This document shows positions 35,758 to 49,947 of a DNA stretch of 64,000 nt, one piece after another. The DNA lies in NCBI RefSeq assembly GCF_030867145.1, contig NC_134415.1, positions 71,577,300 to 71,641,299 on the forward strand, written 5' to 3'. The DNA comes from Opisthocomus hoazin (taxonomy: Eukaryota; Chordata; Aves; Opisthocomiformes; Opisthocomidae). Position 1 is the first letter of the stretch, and each line of letters starts with the position of its first letter. The notes beneath the pieces were generated by a model. The model was not told the DNA's origin. It saw nothing but the letters and a program-made list of their open reading frames with translations, and did not search any database. Position numbers and translations under genes: made by a program.

Positions 35758-38700
35758 CAGGTACACAGGAATGGTCAGTAGATGCTCATGACTCCTGGGG
35801 TATCTGACATTTCTGAAAGGGTCAAGCGTGTTTGGTAGTGATCAGGGTTCATCTGGGATGTGAGAAATCTCGTTCACCCAAACAGCTACTGAAACTGACA
35901 CTTCATACATGTAACAAACTGATGTTTTCCACCAGCAGTTCTTTCAGTAAAAGATTCCAGGGCAGATATAGTTAAAAAGTAGCTCCAAGTACACCCGCCA
36001 ACATCGTTGTACAAAGGATAGCACTTTCAGGATTTATATTTCTACATTTCCAAATGCTTCTTTTAAGCACAAGAGGGGAAAGGCATTCAGAAAAAGAGAG
36101 GACTGGGCTATAAAATGTTACTCTCTAGTAGGCAAGTAGGGGACTTGCGTTCATCCCACAGAAGGGACACAAACAGACTGATGAAGCAGTTATGCCCCTC
36201 TGCCCTGAGGAAACTTGCTGTTTGGCTCATCTGCGTCATTCCTTCACCTGTATCATAGGTGCCCTGTTTTCCAGAAGGACCTGAAAAAATACTATTGCTG
36301 ATGAGCTTTGTAAGATACTTGACTTCAAAACTTTCACATTTAAGCATTTACTGCAAGCGAGGTGGAAAGGAGAAAAGTCTACCCAATATCATACCAACTT
36401 AAGCATAACTTAAGCTATGCACTTTTTCTTCTAAAATGTATATTGTCAGTTTGACTTTTGCCTTTACTTTCCAGGTTTGCTATCACAAAAATGTTGACCG
36501 TACTCATGGAGCCATAGTTTATTTCATTTAATTCCCAATTGATTAACTTAAACTGAAGGAAATTTAGTTCCAAATTGTGGAGTTTGCACATAGGGCCTTG
36601 GTGTATTTTAACAAATTACCTTTAACATTAAATTCCAGTTAGTTTTTCAGGGGACTGAAATTCAGACAGCAATTTTGTAATATTTGTAATTTTAGAGATA
36701 CCTTTCTTATCTGCTGATACAGTGACATATCTCCATCTTAAAATGTAAATGATGGAATTGGATCTTATGAGATTAATGTAACTATTTTTTTTTCTTTTCA
36801 AATCAAGACTGTTGAATTCTCTTCTATCTTCTCCAACTTACCAACCCAATCTACTAAGTTATCATCCATCCTAATGGAAAATCTTTACAAGCCTGGAGCC
36901 TATTAAAACCCTAGATGCAAACAGTAATACCAGAACTACTACACATTTCAAAAATTAATTTGTTTTGGTAGTAAGCACTTCAAGGAGCTGCTGGCAATAG
37001 CTTTATAAATCCTACTCTCAACACCTTTCAGAAACACCCACCTCTTGGACACTGCTTGCCGTTCTCCTACGCACGCTTTCCTAGAAGCATCCCAGCTCCA
37101 GTTAGCCAGGCACCACTCCAGTCATTCCTGTATCTGCTTGTTTCTGCTCTAAATCCTCCACACTTACTGTCCTCTTAAAACATAAAGAAGTTGATAACGG
37201 ATTTATTTTCCTATGGACACATATTGCAATTGTGTGTACATTATCTTTGCCTCTTCAAAAAGTATTAAATTTTTTTAGTGAATATTTATCTGCATATACA
37301 TAACTGTCTTCAAGAGCTGCAGATTTGGAACAACTGGTTGTACTTGCCTGTATTTTTTGTGCAAAAAACCTTCCCAGAGACTTCATTAAAAAATTAAATA
37401 AAGAAACCCAAGTCTTATGTGTGAGGCTTGTACTCCCTACCATATGCACGCAGACTGACAATGCCAGATGAACTTTGTACGATTCAGTCAGGCTGCTTTC
37501 ATGCCCAAGACATGACATCTCACTTGATCAACCTCAGCTCTGGTTCACACGGACGTGCCTCCCTCCCCTGAGGATAATCCACTGACAGAGATGGATTGCA
37601 AATCTATCGCTTGGGAAAGTGATGACCAATGGGTCAGATATCGCACAAGTGTTCTGCTCCATGGGCAGCACCGCGACACGCAGCAGGCAGCCGGGGGAAT
37701 GCGCGGGGCCAGGAATGCAGCTCACTGTGGGTTCGGTGCCTTGCAAGCGCAGGCTCCCCAGCAGCATGGTGAGGGCGGAGGAGGCAAGGCGAGAGCACGA
37801 GGACTGCAAGCCCAGTTTCTGTCCCCAAGCATTCAGCCAGTGCTACTGGCTTCACCCTGCACACAGAGCCTGCTCAAACCCGAAGACATACCCTCACCTT
37901 ACAGGGAAAGGTTTAGTCATTCAGAAACCCAAGAATGGCTCCCAGAACAAGAGGGGTGAAAATTACATGCCAACAACAGTGCACACAGAGCTCAGTGAAG
38001 GAAACAACTGAAGTAGCACAGTGGCTGTTTCAGACCCACACTTTACCTCCTCTGCTTGTTATGCACTCTTACAGAAATCTTCCAGGGAAATTGCTTCCAA
38101 GAGATGAGGGTGAGAGTGGCTATTTCTCCTCCACTCCTTCTAAAGGAAACCTGGTGCACAGCTTTAATCCTTCATATACAAGCAAGGGCTCTCTCCCCTC
38201 CACAGGATGAGAAATAATTTGCAGAGCACCTTCAAAAACTATGCCCCAAGTCATTTGATAACGTTCAGATTAATCAGAACAGTGAATCCACAGATAAGAT
38301 ACTCCTTGATTTGCACTGACATCCTTGTTTACTTAAATTTCTGCTGCTGTTCGAAGCTTTCTAAGCTAGAGCTGCTGTTTGATGTTTTCTCAGACAGTGT
38401 TGTTTTTGAAATTTATGGTAAGATAACAACAACCTGAAGTACTTCCTTGGTTTGTTGCACTGTAAAAACACTTGTCGAAAAATGGCATTCCACCACAAAC
38501 ATGTTGTTGCATGAAAATGTAAAAAATAAAACCCTGAAGCTAGCGGGGAAAGACAAATCAGGTTATTGATTTTAAGAAAAGGCATCTAGTAATACATAGC
38601 AAATATACACTCATTAGCCAGCCCCTTCTAGAACCAGACCAGCACTTTCTGGACAGGTCTTGTTGAAAAAAGTGGTCTATCCGGAGCTTCTCAAAATAGT

Positions 38701-39338
38701 GTACAATAAATTTGGAAGAGGCGCTATTAAAAACAAAAAATGTCAAAATTCAGATATGGTTTTGAAAAAATAGTATTTTGTAGTATTTCCATACCGATAT
38801 ATAGTCACAGAATGAATCTACAATTACATATTTTGACAGTGCATAACATTTATTTGCTTATGAAAGCGTATTCAGAGAAAGCAGGTAAATATAAGCTATT
38901 TCTATCAGGTGTGCTAAAGCTGTATCCACCTACAGGATCAAGTTTGAGCTTAACAGTGCCGTTAGCATTCATATTGCGAAGCATTATATTCTTTCAAGGC
39001 ACTTACCAAAACCACTAAAAAAACCTGTGAATACTTGCCTAAGGATCTGCCTATATATACACACATGCAGACACATCATAAGAGTGTTCCCATTTTCTTA
39101 CCTGCATGCCCAGACAAGATAATAATTGTGCATTCTACTTCTCCACGGTACAGCTACCTAAAGAAAGAGTCTGTGTGTATATGTGCCTGTGTGTGTATAT
39201 ATGTTATTATCTCCAGAAGATATCTATAAAGTATGGTCACAGTTTACATTGTGATCAGTATCACACTTTGGAAGTTACCAATAATTTTACAAGCAATCTC
39301 AGTAATCTACCTCTACTGAAGTTTCTACCTTTAATTTC

Positions 39339-39720
39339 ATAGAATCATAGAATGGTTTGGGTTGGAAGGGATCTTACAGATCACCTAATTCCAACCCCCC
39401 TGCCACGGGCAGGGGCACCTTCCACTAGATCAGGTTGCTCAAAGCCCCATCCAACTCAGCCTCGAACACTTCCAGGGAGGGGGCAGCCACAGCTTCTCTG
39501 GGCAACCTGGTCCAGCGCCTCACCACCCTCAGAGTACAGAACTTCTTTCTTATATCTAATCTAAACTTACCCTCTTTCAGCTCAAAGCCGTTGTCCTGTA
39601 ACTGCAAGCCCTTGTAAAAAGCCCCTCTCCTGCATTCTTGCAGGTCCCCTTCGGGTACTGGAAGGCTGCAATAAGGTCTCCCTGGAGCCTTCTCTTCTCC
39701 AGGCTCTGTTAGCCCAGAGA
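39339..39720 (-). mobile_element. CR1 LINE 3' fragment
   Basis: About 380 bases of a CR1 3' end on the minus strand. The plus strand starts ATAGAATCATAGAATGG then GGTTGGAAGGGATC, which is the reverse complement of the CR1 tail. It continues through the ORF2 C-terminal region (short frames containing RLDIRKKF and RWTRLPREAV) to CTTCTCCAGGCTCTG. It has no coding capacity. It lies within an RNF217 intron in sense orientation and directly abuts the tandem duplication at 39727-39837. Confidence 0.93.
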
Positions 39721-39726
39721 CGTTAG

Positions 39727-39837
39727 CTTAAGTTTCAGCGTAAAGATTGAACACTAATACCTCGACTAACAATTTAATCTTGACTTTGCTTCAGTTTTAG
39801 TGTAAAGATTGAATATCACAGTTTAATCTTGACTTTT
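39727..39837. repeat. Imperfect tandem duplication (50-61 base unit)
   Basis: Two adjacent copies share GTAAAGATTGAA and TTTAATCTTGACTTT in the same order. Copy 1 is about 39727-39787 and copy 2 about 39788-39837, with copy 2 lacking roughly ten internal bases. The array directly follows the CR1 fragment at 39339-39720. Confidence 0.85.
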
Positions 39838-41100
39838 CCTTAATCTCTTTGTCAGTTTTGTCTGCTACAAATTTTTAACCAAAACATGAAAGAGATTCTT
39901 TAAATAAACTATATGCACATATCAAAATAAAATACATAGTCACCTGAAACATTGCCTGTGTGGCTCTAGAATAAGAATAAATAAAAGAGCATGTTGCCAA
40001 CTCTGTTTTCTCTGTCACTCTATTTTATTTGGAAATACGATAGTCATGTGATTCAGTGTTATTTTACATAGAGGTTTTTGGGGGAGGGGGTGTGGCTTGA
40101 GAGATGCAGAGAAATTATTAGCTCCAACCCTCCTGACTCCAAATTGTTAACAGTTGGTATGTTTATCCCCACGTGCCCAGACATCTATTAATGCTTTTTT
40201 GATGAAGAATGTTGTGTAAGATTTATTTTTTATCTACTCAATAACCGATTAAGAAAGAAAAAAGAAACAGAACAGTACCACTAACCACTGGCTAAGTGGT
40301 TCTTTTGATAACTTGCTTTAAAAACAAACAACGTGTTGATTCAAACATTTTGGAGGTTGTAGGCAGGAAGAATTTTTTTCACCTCTAAAGAAAAAATATC
40401 AGGAGTTGGGGTAGCAACACAGTTTATGAAAAGGTTGAACTCCCTCTTCAATACTCACTTGTAATACCACATTACCAGAAAGGACTGTTAACAAAGGTCC
40501 TTTTTCTGTGCTAGTTTCATAACTTCCCATACTGCCTCCCACCATGCAGGAGGTTTTATTTTCTTTTAAAAAAAGAAACCTAAAGCTTTTTGGAGTTAAT
40601 AGTCAAACTCTTGCAATTTCAGGCTTCAAAATTAGCGACTTCACCTGCGTAAGTTTCAAGTGTCCAGCCTCTTCCTTTAAAGATGGTGAAAAGAGTTGTA
40701 CAGTTGGCATTTTAAATCAAAACTTACTAAGGACAAACATGTCAGGGTTAGCAGTTTTAGCTCCTTTCTCTTTCCAGCTAGCAGCCCTCTTCCCCCTGCT
40801 CTTCCACATTCATACTGTTTTGCTTGGTGCGTTTTCTTCATTATTTTTTGGACAACTTCTTTCAATAGTTACATCATTTACTTTGTCATAAAACCTGAAC
40901 CTGGACACAAGTTCAAGCATTAAAACAAAACCAGATACTACTTCCCACTACAAAAGGAGTGAAGTTTGTAGAAGGATTTACTGCGAGACTTCCCAGAAAG
41001 GAAACATTTTCTAGAACTGGCTTAAACCTATCAACTCTTACCAAACAGCAAGCTGTGAAAACTGTTCAAATGCCACACGTGCGCGGGAGGAAGGGTAAAC

Positions 41101-41130
41101 AACTGACTGCTGATACAACTGACTGCTGAT
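41101..41130. repeat. 16-base tandem duplication
   Basis: AACTGACTGCTGATAC is followed at once by AACTGACTGCTGAT. Confidence 0.9.
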
Positions 41131-41830
41131 TTCAGAGCTTTCCAAATTTTTCATAGTGTTTTGAAATCTTTCAGTTTCAAGCTATGGCATTACAGGCATT
41201 TCTTTCCCCAAGACCAAAATAAGATACTCAGAAAACCGATAAACATTCTCTTATTTGCCCAGGGTAAAGCTTGAAGTGTGACAAAACTTAGATGTAGAAG
41301 TAAATCTTCCCATTTAATATATATTTCCTACCAAATGTTCCAGTTTCCTTACTTTGTCCTCTCCATGAAGTAGATGCAGAGCAATATACAGGTTCAGATT
41401 AGGTACTGCCTTTCAAAAAAAAGGACAGTCTCCCACCATCATGGTGCTCTCAAGGTTTTGACATACTACTCTGTCAATAGTTGGAGATAAGCGCTGTGAC
41501 AAAAACCAGTGAACAAACATAACAGCCACCTTCATTAAGGGCAGCCGGGGCAGGGGTCTGCAGGGCTGCTGCATCTCATTTGAGTAGCAGGAAATACTTC
41601 CTATCCTGGAAAGGATTAACGACATTTTTAGGGTGCGGGACTGCACTTCAGTGTTAAAAATTAAGGTAATTCATAGAAAGGCTTGTGAAGAACTGACATT
41701 TAATCCTAAAAAACTTCTGGTTTTGCCAAATCTTGACATCTCCCTTAGTTAACTTGTTGATAGAGTACTTTCTGCCTTACTCAGAAATCGAATTCACCCA
41801 AGCTCATTAGAAAACCTAACAGAGGGCATC

Positions 41831-41866
41831 ATATTTCTCTAAAGCTTTATATTTCTTTAAAGCTTC
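41831..41866. repeat. 18-base tandem duplication
   Basis: ATATTTCTCTAAAGCTTT is followed by ATATTTCTTTAAAGCTTC, with two differences. Confidence 0.88.
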
Positions 41867-42156
41867 ACTTTAGGAAGAATTTATGCTGCAACATGCATTC
41901 ATTATAAGTATACATCAAAGCCCCCTCTTATGATTTCCATAATGCTGCTTTGATATGCAGAGATTCCACAGAATCAGTGTGGGAACCAGCAAGTAAAACA
42001 TCTGGCCTGTTTTTCTCAATGGATCATTCACAAGAATCTGCACAGCAAGCGTGAATTCCATTTTCAGTGCCGAGCAGAAGCTACAAATATTTACTTTAAA
42101 TAACATATTTAATTGGTTTGAAGCCACTACCTGCAAGCCAAGGGAGAGCAGCTCAC

Positions 42157-42321
42157 CTTGCATTTTGGACACTTCTGGGCATTCCTCTGCCCGTGTTCGA
42201 TTTCGTTGGCCCAGTGACGCAACAGCTTGTCTCCCTTCTTGTATTCTTTGCAGTTAACGCCTTCATGCCAGGGAGAGTGGCACTTGAAACACCAGACAAA
42301 TTGGCAGGATGGACACTGGAT
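42157..42321 (-). CDS. RNF217: RNF217 coding exon: second half of IBR and start of RING2
   Basis: This internal exon has 55 codons and phase 0 at both ends. The acceptor is tttgtacag before ATC CAG, and the donor is TGC AAG followed by gtgagc. It completes the IBR with cysteines 3, 6, 11 and 14 (IQCPSC, then FVWCFKC), His19 and Cys24. Together with the pair in the upstream exon these are the eight ligands of a C6HC IBR. A charged linker containing EYKKGDKLLRHW follows, which is typical of the IBR-RING2 helix of RBR ligases. The exon closes with CPKCK, the first zinc pair of RING2 (residues 51 and 54). Splitting RING2 just after its first cysteine pair matches the remembered vertebrate gene layout. 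All expected zinc ligands are present, so the domain looks functional. Confidence 0.97.
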
Positions 42322-45287
42322 CTGTACAAATGAGAAAACACCACACGTTTGCAAGCTGGGCGCTGACCCAACTGGAAAGCCTGTTTTAAAGCCACTGCTC
42401 TTCAATTAAGAGAGTAGCTGCCCAGCAAAGGTCTAACACCTTTGGAAGGATCTGTTTTAAAAACACAAGTTGCGGAAGATAACTTGGGTTTTTTCTTTTT
42501 AAAAGAAAGAAAAGATGCAACTAATTGCTAAAGCCAGGAAAGGCCTCAATCAAACACAGCACAGATGGCTTGGTGTAAGCATAGGAACTGATTCCCAAAT
42601 TCACCGTGGGGCTCAAGTGCCAAAATGCAAAATCCAGGAGGCTTATTCAGTTGCCTCCAGTACGTGTGTGAGATCACCTAAAAATCAGCAGCCAGTTTTC
42701 ACCGCAGTGGATCTCAGTCTTCTAGTTATAAACTTCACTGCCAAGGCTATTACCAGGGAGTACCTGGTCTTCTGAAGAGGCTCTACAGAGCCCAGAATGC
42801 ATTATCAAGCTTACATTAGAAATGGTCCTGGGAAGAGGGGCCAAGAGCAAGGGTCTCAACCAAGGGTCACAACTACCACCTGGAAACCAGGCACCTCCTT
42901 TCGTTCTTGATTGCATAAGGGTGAGCTGAGCCTGTGCCAAACAGCCTGCTTGCTACAGACCACACCTAACAGCACAAACCACAAGCCAAGCTCCTTAAAT
43001 TGAAAAAGGATCTATTCTTCCCGCCCCCTGGGTTTTAAATCATTACATCAGACAGATACCATCGTCATCATGTCTTCCTCCAGAGCCTGGCTTGCTTTTC
43101 TTTTTCTCTTTTTTAAAAAAGCTGCAGCAGCTGCTGTGTTTGTAGAAGTAACAAACAGAGGCACACTGCAGGTGCTTATCTGATGAAAGACAGTCATCCA
43201 GGTAGGAGGCCTAAGGAAAGCAAGAACTTGAAGCCACATTAGACACAGGCATATCTAGGCTACTGCAGCATCTTAATTTCTGCTGTGTTTGGCAGCAAAA
43301 TGTCTCAGCCTGAAAGATGGGAAGGCACATCTCCCAAGCGACTGCTGAGTCCTGTCCACCAGCCCCAGTTGCTGTGCCCTCTGCTCAAGACACCCTGACT
43401 GGACTGCTGGTGTGCTGCCCCCGGCTCCAGTCAGAGTTCAAAGCAGGCCCTCAGATCTTCCTTCAGTATCTTGCTGGGGGGCAGCCAAAATTACTATTTA
43501 CATGTGCAATTCCTACATTTGTCACTACTAGAACGCTAATACAAAGCTGATGTGATCTCTGATGCATGACTGAGAAATGAAGCCGTCTGCTACCCTTAAT
43601 GCTACTCCCCAAATTCTCTATGTAGAGATAGCGTTTAGGTTTTTGCCTTTAATGTTTCACATTTAAAACCTAATTGACACAATGGCTCAAGCTGAGCATT
43701 TTTATGACTCTAGCTGATCCATTTTTCAGTGGCTGTCTTTAACTCCACCTGTAGAGAGCAAATTTTTTTTTTTTAAACACTGGAGCTTTGTCTCACAGTC
43801 ATAGCTTCATTTGTATAGTGATGTACCTGTCTGTGCAGCACTGTTTAAACAAGTACTTTACCTTTAATAGTGGACCACATGATGTGCTGCTCACTGCATC
43901 ACTTCAGCTTACCTCTTTATGCCAATTCACATCTACAGATCAGCAAGTGCAAGAATGGGAGTTAATGGTCAAGAGAACTGATAATTCTCTCACTACCCAT
44001 AAGACAGCATTTCCCCCTCCAGGATTCTTTGCCTGGGCACAAGGCTAAAGCGCAAAGAAGGAAAGCAGCATCAAGAAATTGACAGATTTTCTCCTTGTAC
44101 AACACATCAGCATTTTAGTCAGTTACCATCTACTAGTCATTATCAATGTTAAAAAAAGTCATACATGCATTTAAGTGTTAGAATACACACATTTCATTCA
44201 TACCAAGCAGACTCAAAGAGCATGCAATATTCAAATGGATGAAATTCTGATATCCTGCACCCGGTGCAAGTATGACTTGCTGCTTTCTCTAGCTACAAAG
44301 TGACATTTTTGCTAGGGCATGCAGTAAGGTACCTCACACAGAAAACTTCACTTATCACATGGTTCCTGACAAAGAAATACCTTACTGAAGACACAGGTAG
44401 GCAGCACAAAACCAGCAAAGAATAACAAATGAAACTTGTTTGTAGGGAAACAACACATTAAAGCTGCAATGCATGGATTACAAACATTACTACTTTTTGC
44501 ATGAAAACACAGTAAGGTCTAAGGCCAAGATGAAGTAGAAACCAAAAGCAATAAACTAGAACCAGTGCCTTTTCTCTGATTTGTTGGTCTACTGCACCAG
44601 ACGCTAGACCAAAGGAAATACACTATCCTGCATCTCTGCTTCCCCAATGAATTATCTTAATAAAAACAGCTTAATAAGAAAGAAGAAAATTTCCACTCTG
44701 AAGAACCTAAAGAACAGCATATTTATTGCTATTAACCAAACTAACACACAACACTGATATGTTTCCACAATCCTTTGGCAACCAATATGCACAAAATAGA
44801 TTAGATTGCTAACAACTATCCAGTCCTATATGGAGATATCTTTTTTTTTTTCCTCCTTTCCCCACGCCTACCCCCCAAGCTTTGAATTTACGTTTTTCAA
44901 TAATGCATGCACAGTGACCTACTGCTGGGAAGACAGATTACTGCAGGCATCGCACTGTATTACTCAGTATTTGTTATGCCTCAGCCAAAGATGAAGCTTG
45001 TAGCCACAATTCAGTGTTCTGCAACCTGAAAGCTTTTACAAGTCGCAGTATTCAGACATTTGAGAAGTAACATGACTTAAAAAATACAAATCCAAACCAA
45101 CAGATCTAGGAAGCTGCAAGATCAATTTTCCTTCTTAAACAAAATGCTAACATAATTTAAAACATAAGCTTTGTGTGTTTGGTTTGGGGTTTTTTTCTGG
45201 TGAAAATGTGGCACAAATTCATTGCAGGGTCTTTCTTTCTATTACAGCATATATATAATTGTAAGAAATATAGCAGCAGCCACCAGG

Positions 45288-45301
45288 ATATATATATATA
45301 A
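45288..45301. repeat. (TA)n microsatellite
   Basis: About seven TA units within an RNF217 intron. Confidence 0.9.
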
Positions 45302-47363
45302 TCTTATACACGCACACTGACATCAGATGTTTCCAAATACATTACTTAAAAGCACTGAAATACAGGATGAAGCTATGACCACATGAACTCCGAATAACAC
45401 TAGTCACCCTGAACAGACCTGGTAACTGAAGTAAACTAGTGGGAACTGTGTACTTCATCACCAGGTTTGGAATTCCCAGTTTCCTCTTCCACCTGCCGCC
45501 CCTGACAGCACCTTCCACAAAACTGAACTGGTAGGTGTTTTTCACATTTTGAATGGGCCACTTGACTTCTCTGTTGTTCAATACTGTCTGAACATACATT
45601 GAACAGGCAAAGAAAAGGATGTTCTTTTACGTAGTTACGAACCTTTTTTTCTTGGAACTAGCGGCCACAAACCAAAACTCTAAACCTATTCAAACTTGGA
45701 TGCAGTGTGTGACACCAATGTGCTTAAATAGGAATATAATAGGGCAATTACAGCAGTCTTTCAGATTCTTATTCAGTACTTCCTCTGTTTTTCTGAAAGA
45801 AAAGTCAAGTATGATTTGCTTTATGCTTCAGTATTAGTACATGAAATCATCAAAATGGACACAAAAATGCTACCTACATATAACTTAAAGCAGTAAAATA
45901 TATTATAGTCCACCAAAGCAAACAAAGTATATCTGAAAAACCTGACACATTAATCTAGTGTTTTTTCAATCATGTTTTTCCTCACACAAACACTTTCCCA
46001 TTTATTTTATGACTTCCATTTCAGTCGACCAGAATTGAGAGGATGGATGTATACACAAACTTCTATGCCATGTGGAGGTCAGTCTCCCCTGAAATAGAAA
46101 AGATTACACAACTCATGCTAACCCTTTTGGTTCTCAGCTTTCTGAAACACTGACCTTTGAGGCTAACATTTTCCATTTTCTTAGCTAGCCTCTTTACTGC
46201 AAACTATTCTAACTATCATTTTCCTCACCTCCCAGGAAAAGACCTTTCAAAATTGGTAGGTAGCAGCAACAGAAAACACTGCTCGATGCAAGATGATGAT
46301 AGAAAAACTGGCTGCACATTAAAAATACTTTGAGAGCCTGAAGCTGCAAAAAGCTTACTGGGATTTTCTGCTGCTTAGTGGAATGCTAGCTATATAAAAG
46401 GATAGCCGAATTAATTGTGCAACTGATTACATGAATTACAATCGCTAGAGCTACACAATCACTTTATTCCAAAATAAATATGGACTCCTGCCAAAACAGC
46501 TGCCACCACCTTGTCACCAACCCATCCCCTCTTTTCTACCAGCTGAAAATAAGCAACAACAAAACAAGTCTTGTACCCTACTGGAGCTGATCTTTGATCC
46601 AGCTCCCACTGGACACCAAAACATCAACACGAGCAAAAGCAAGCTGGCAGGTACGAAGAGCTGAGAGCAAAGAGGGAGAGTACAGCAAAGTCACCACATC
46701 CACAGCAGTGCAGGCTCAAGGCAGACTCAAGTGATGTGTAGCCATGAAGGTATCTGCTACTCATGGATGAGATTTTAACCAAAAAGGCGGAAACTACACA
46801 GATCCACTCTATCACAGCATCTTTGCAGGTACAGATTCCTACTAGAGTAATGAGTTTCAGAAACTCTTGAGCAATTGAAACAAAAGATAGTTTACATAAC
46901 TGCATTGAAAAAACATTTATGTTTCCAAAGCCAAGCACTCAGGCCCTTCTTTTATGTGACATGTATCTCTTGACAGAAGTGAACAAGAAAACTTCATTCT
47001 CAGCTTCACAGGCTGATAAGGCAGAAACAGAGTCCAAGAACTGCTTCTTCATGGCAGGTGGCAGGTCAAAGAACTAACATTAAAACAACAGGTGGAGTCC
47101 AGGGCTTAGAGGAACGTCCCCCGGCAGAAAACCCCTCACAGAACAAGCCAACATACTCACTCTTGTGAAACCCGTGTCTGTTCCATGCATAGGAACTGAA
47201 CTACCAGTTATTCAATTCTTTCCCATTTCCTTTGCACTTTGGCATACCAGCTTTGACCAAAGGTTTACTAGGATCTTGTCCACAACCAAGTCTTATGCTA
47301 CCAATTTAGGTCATAAGAGAGGGGGGGCAGGGGGTATTTCCTTATTTAAAGATGGATCCGTTT

Positions 47364-47531
47364 ATAGAATCCTAGGTTGGAAAGACCTCTAAAATCATCA
47401 AGTCCAACCGTCAAACCAACACCACCAGGCCTACTAAACCATATCCCAGTGTTACATCTACACATTTTTTGAACACCTCCAGGGGTGGTGACCCAACCAC
47501 CTCCCTGGGCAGCCTGTTCCAATGCCTGACT
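47364..47531 (-). mobile_element. CR1 LINE 3' fragment
   Basis: About 170 bases. The plus strand reads ATAGAATCCTAGGTTGGAAA, then CAAGTCCAACCGTC, and later CCTGGGCAGCCTGTTCC, all signatures of the CR1 3' end in reverse complement. The AACACCACCAGGCC segment suggests a different CR1 subfamily from the copies at 39339 and 58432. It is intronic, in sense with RNF217 and non-coding. Confidence 0.9.
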
Positions 47532-49947
47532 TGTGATACAAATATTTGACACAGGAAACAAAACAGTCACACTGCTGTACTGTGTTGTCCTAAGTAGCAC
47601 TAGTAGAAGAAAGGTTTGGATAGCAAGTTTTCCCTTTCTTCTCCTCCTGCTCTCTCAACATGCATGCACCAGTTAACTTTCTATGCATAGCACACCAAGA
47701 TTTTGTTCTCAAAAATGAAAAACAGCAGCAGCAAACTGAACTGCTGGGCTTAGATCAGTTTAGCTGACAAAACAGGTGTAGTAAGGAAAATGAATTTACC
47801 TAAAAACTTTGCTACCTCTTTAAATTGAGGTGTTAAGTTTATAATTTAGATACTGTATCAAATTTTAGGAATGCCTTTAATAAGACTTCAAAAGTATCTC
47901 TTCAAATGTACTCCTGGATTTAAGTACTTTCCTGTTGCGGTGTACAAGAAAGCGAGGGTACTGGCACTGAGCCCTTGTGTGCAGTGATCCTACTAGTAGG
48001 CTTGTGCGTAGACTTTCCCCACGCATGACACTGTTCTTCTGAAAGCAACACTTCCAGTGCCGTAGCAGAATTCCTCTGATGCAGTTGCTGTTTATACTGC
48101 TTGCATGCGAATATGCGAGTCTCCCAGTCTCCAGTCAGGTGTCTCCTATGCTATATGCAGAAGAAAATGAGCCTGTACCTCCAAAGTGCCTGTAATTCAA
48201 GGCACAGACAAGTTACCATACAGTCACATTAGAATCCAAGAAAATGGAGATAATAATGGTCCACAGCTACGTGTATATGTAATTACTCACATATACACAA
48301 TCTTACATATAGTCTTCTTTTTAAATCTTATCCCTGCAGCAAAACTCTTTCTTGTGCTAAGCTTAATATATGTCATTAAAACCATACTTATGCCAGAAAA
48401 TAACACAGGTTCAGGGATTAGGTTGAAGCCCTGGCCTATAATCATCCATGCTGTTTGCTAGCACCTTCCTAATTATATTTCTGACCAACATCAACTACAC
48501 ATTCTTCCAGGCAACACCCGGCCATAGCTCAAAGGACACATTTTGCCAGAGTCTCTTCCCAGGAGGAGACTTGAGCTCTGCAGATCAGAGCTACACACAA
48601 TGCATCACCACAGCACCAGGGAGCTGCTCCTGGCTTGCACTATTTCACGCATATCACAGCCTCCCAGTCCTTCTGATTATGATTCGTAGGGAAGTGGTGG
48701 GAACATTTTAAGTACAGCATTTTAACTCATAAAAGAGCACTGATGGCCAGAATGACCCATTTTGTGCCTTGAGGAACATTCTCAGAGTCAGCATCCCATG
48801 ACAAAACAGCTGCACCGCCCTGATCTACCCTGGACCGAACATCCTGTCTACACCTGAGGGAATGTTAAACAGATGGGTGAAGGAGAATGGCTGTGGGTGG
48901 AAGGAATTTCACCTGCAGTTTCAAATTTCTCCACCTATGCATAAGATGCCAAAAATCTGAAAATGATGAGTCCAACAGACATTGTGGCATGTAATTCATG
49001 CACTGCATAGATATACGTAAGTAGCTCATAACTCGGAGTTAGCTTTACCAAGGTTTCAAGTCCACTGAATACACAACCTTCTACCTTTTAATCTCCACAT
49101 TGGGCTGAATCTTATGCTGTGTAATTAAGGCTATCTAAACAGTCATCTAAACTCCTACTGAGGAGAACTGGTTTGTCCAGGATAGGCCAGTTCAATCATG
49201 AAATTAACTACAACAAATCTAATAACCAGATGGAAAACTAACACAGAGCACGATGCTGCAGGCAGAACCTTCACCTTCTGGAACAGAGATGGACCTTCAG
49301 CAGCTCAAAGCTTCTTCTAACTGTAATCTCTTGCTTTTTATCTTTGATTGAAATCACAGTATAAGCAAATCTTCTACCAAAAAAAATGCTGTAAAAGTTT
49401 TTTTTCCTATTTCTCAAGTTATCTGTATTGCAAATGATGAGACTACAGTAATGTCTAACCTCTGGTAATGGACTGAATAAATCAAAACCAAACAGCAAGA
49501 CTGACAACAGCTCTATTTCTAAGGAAGGAGCAAACCAACAGCTTAAGACCATAAATGCCCAGAATTCATTGGCCCAGAGTTTCGCGGAAAACTTACCTTC
49601 GCTAGAGTTGTGTGTCTAAAGTTATCAGTTATAGTGGCAACTCCCCTTCCCCAGTCTCTTCTGATCATGACCATATTGTTTTAATGTCAGAAAGAAAACA
49701 TTCTTTAAATTAAAAAGTGTGTCAGGACCAAATTACGCCAGCTGCCAAAGAAATGAGGGCTGAAGTTCAACTGCTTGAACTGTTAGAAATCAATTAAGCA
49801 GTTAATCAATGATGTACTACAGATTCATATTCCTAATCACAGCTTGCACACAGCCCCAGTGATGCAAGAAAGCTAATTTTAAGCCCATCAAATGATGTCC
49901 TACTTCTGCAGTGCCATCTAACCCGCAGCTCTGGCAAGCATGCTCAC

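Larger units (their letters stand above)
34184..42156 (-). other. RNF217: RNF217 intron inside RING2 coding region
   Basis: An intron of about 8.0 kb. It contains three CR1 fragments (35172-35412, 35560-35757, 39339-39720), a T12/A17 inverted repeat at 34718-34750, a 50-60 base tandem duplication at 39727-39837, and small tandem duplications at 41101-41130 and 41831-41866. No exon-like open frame with splice signals was recognised. Confidence 0.9.
42322..49947 (-). other. RNF217: RNF217 intron inside IBR coding region
   Basis: An intron of about 7.6 kb that is mostly AT-rich unique sequence. It holds one CR1 3' fragment at 47364-47531 and a short TA repeat at 45288-45301. No exon, RNA gene or other mobile element was recognised. 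Confidence 0.9.
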
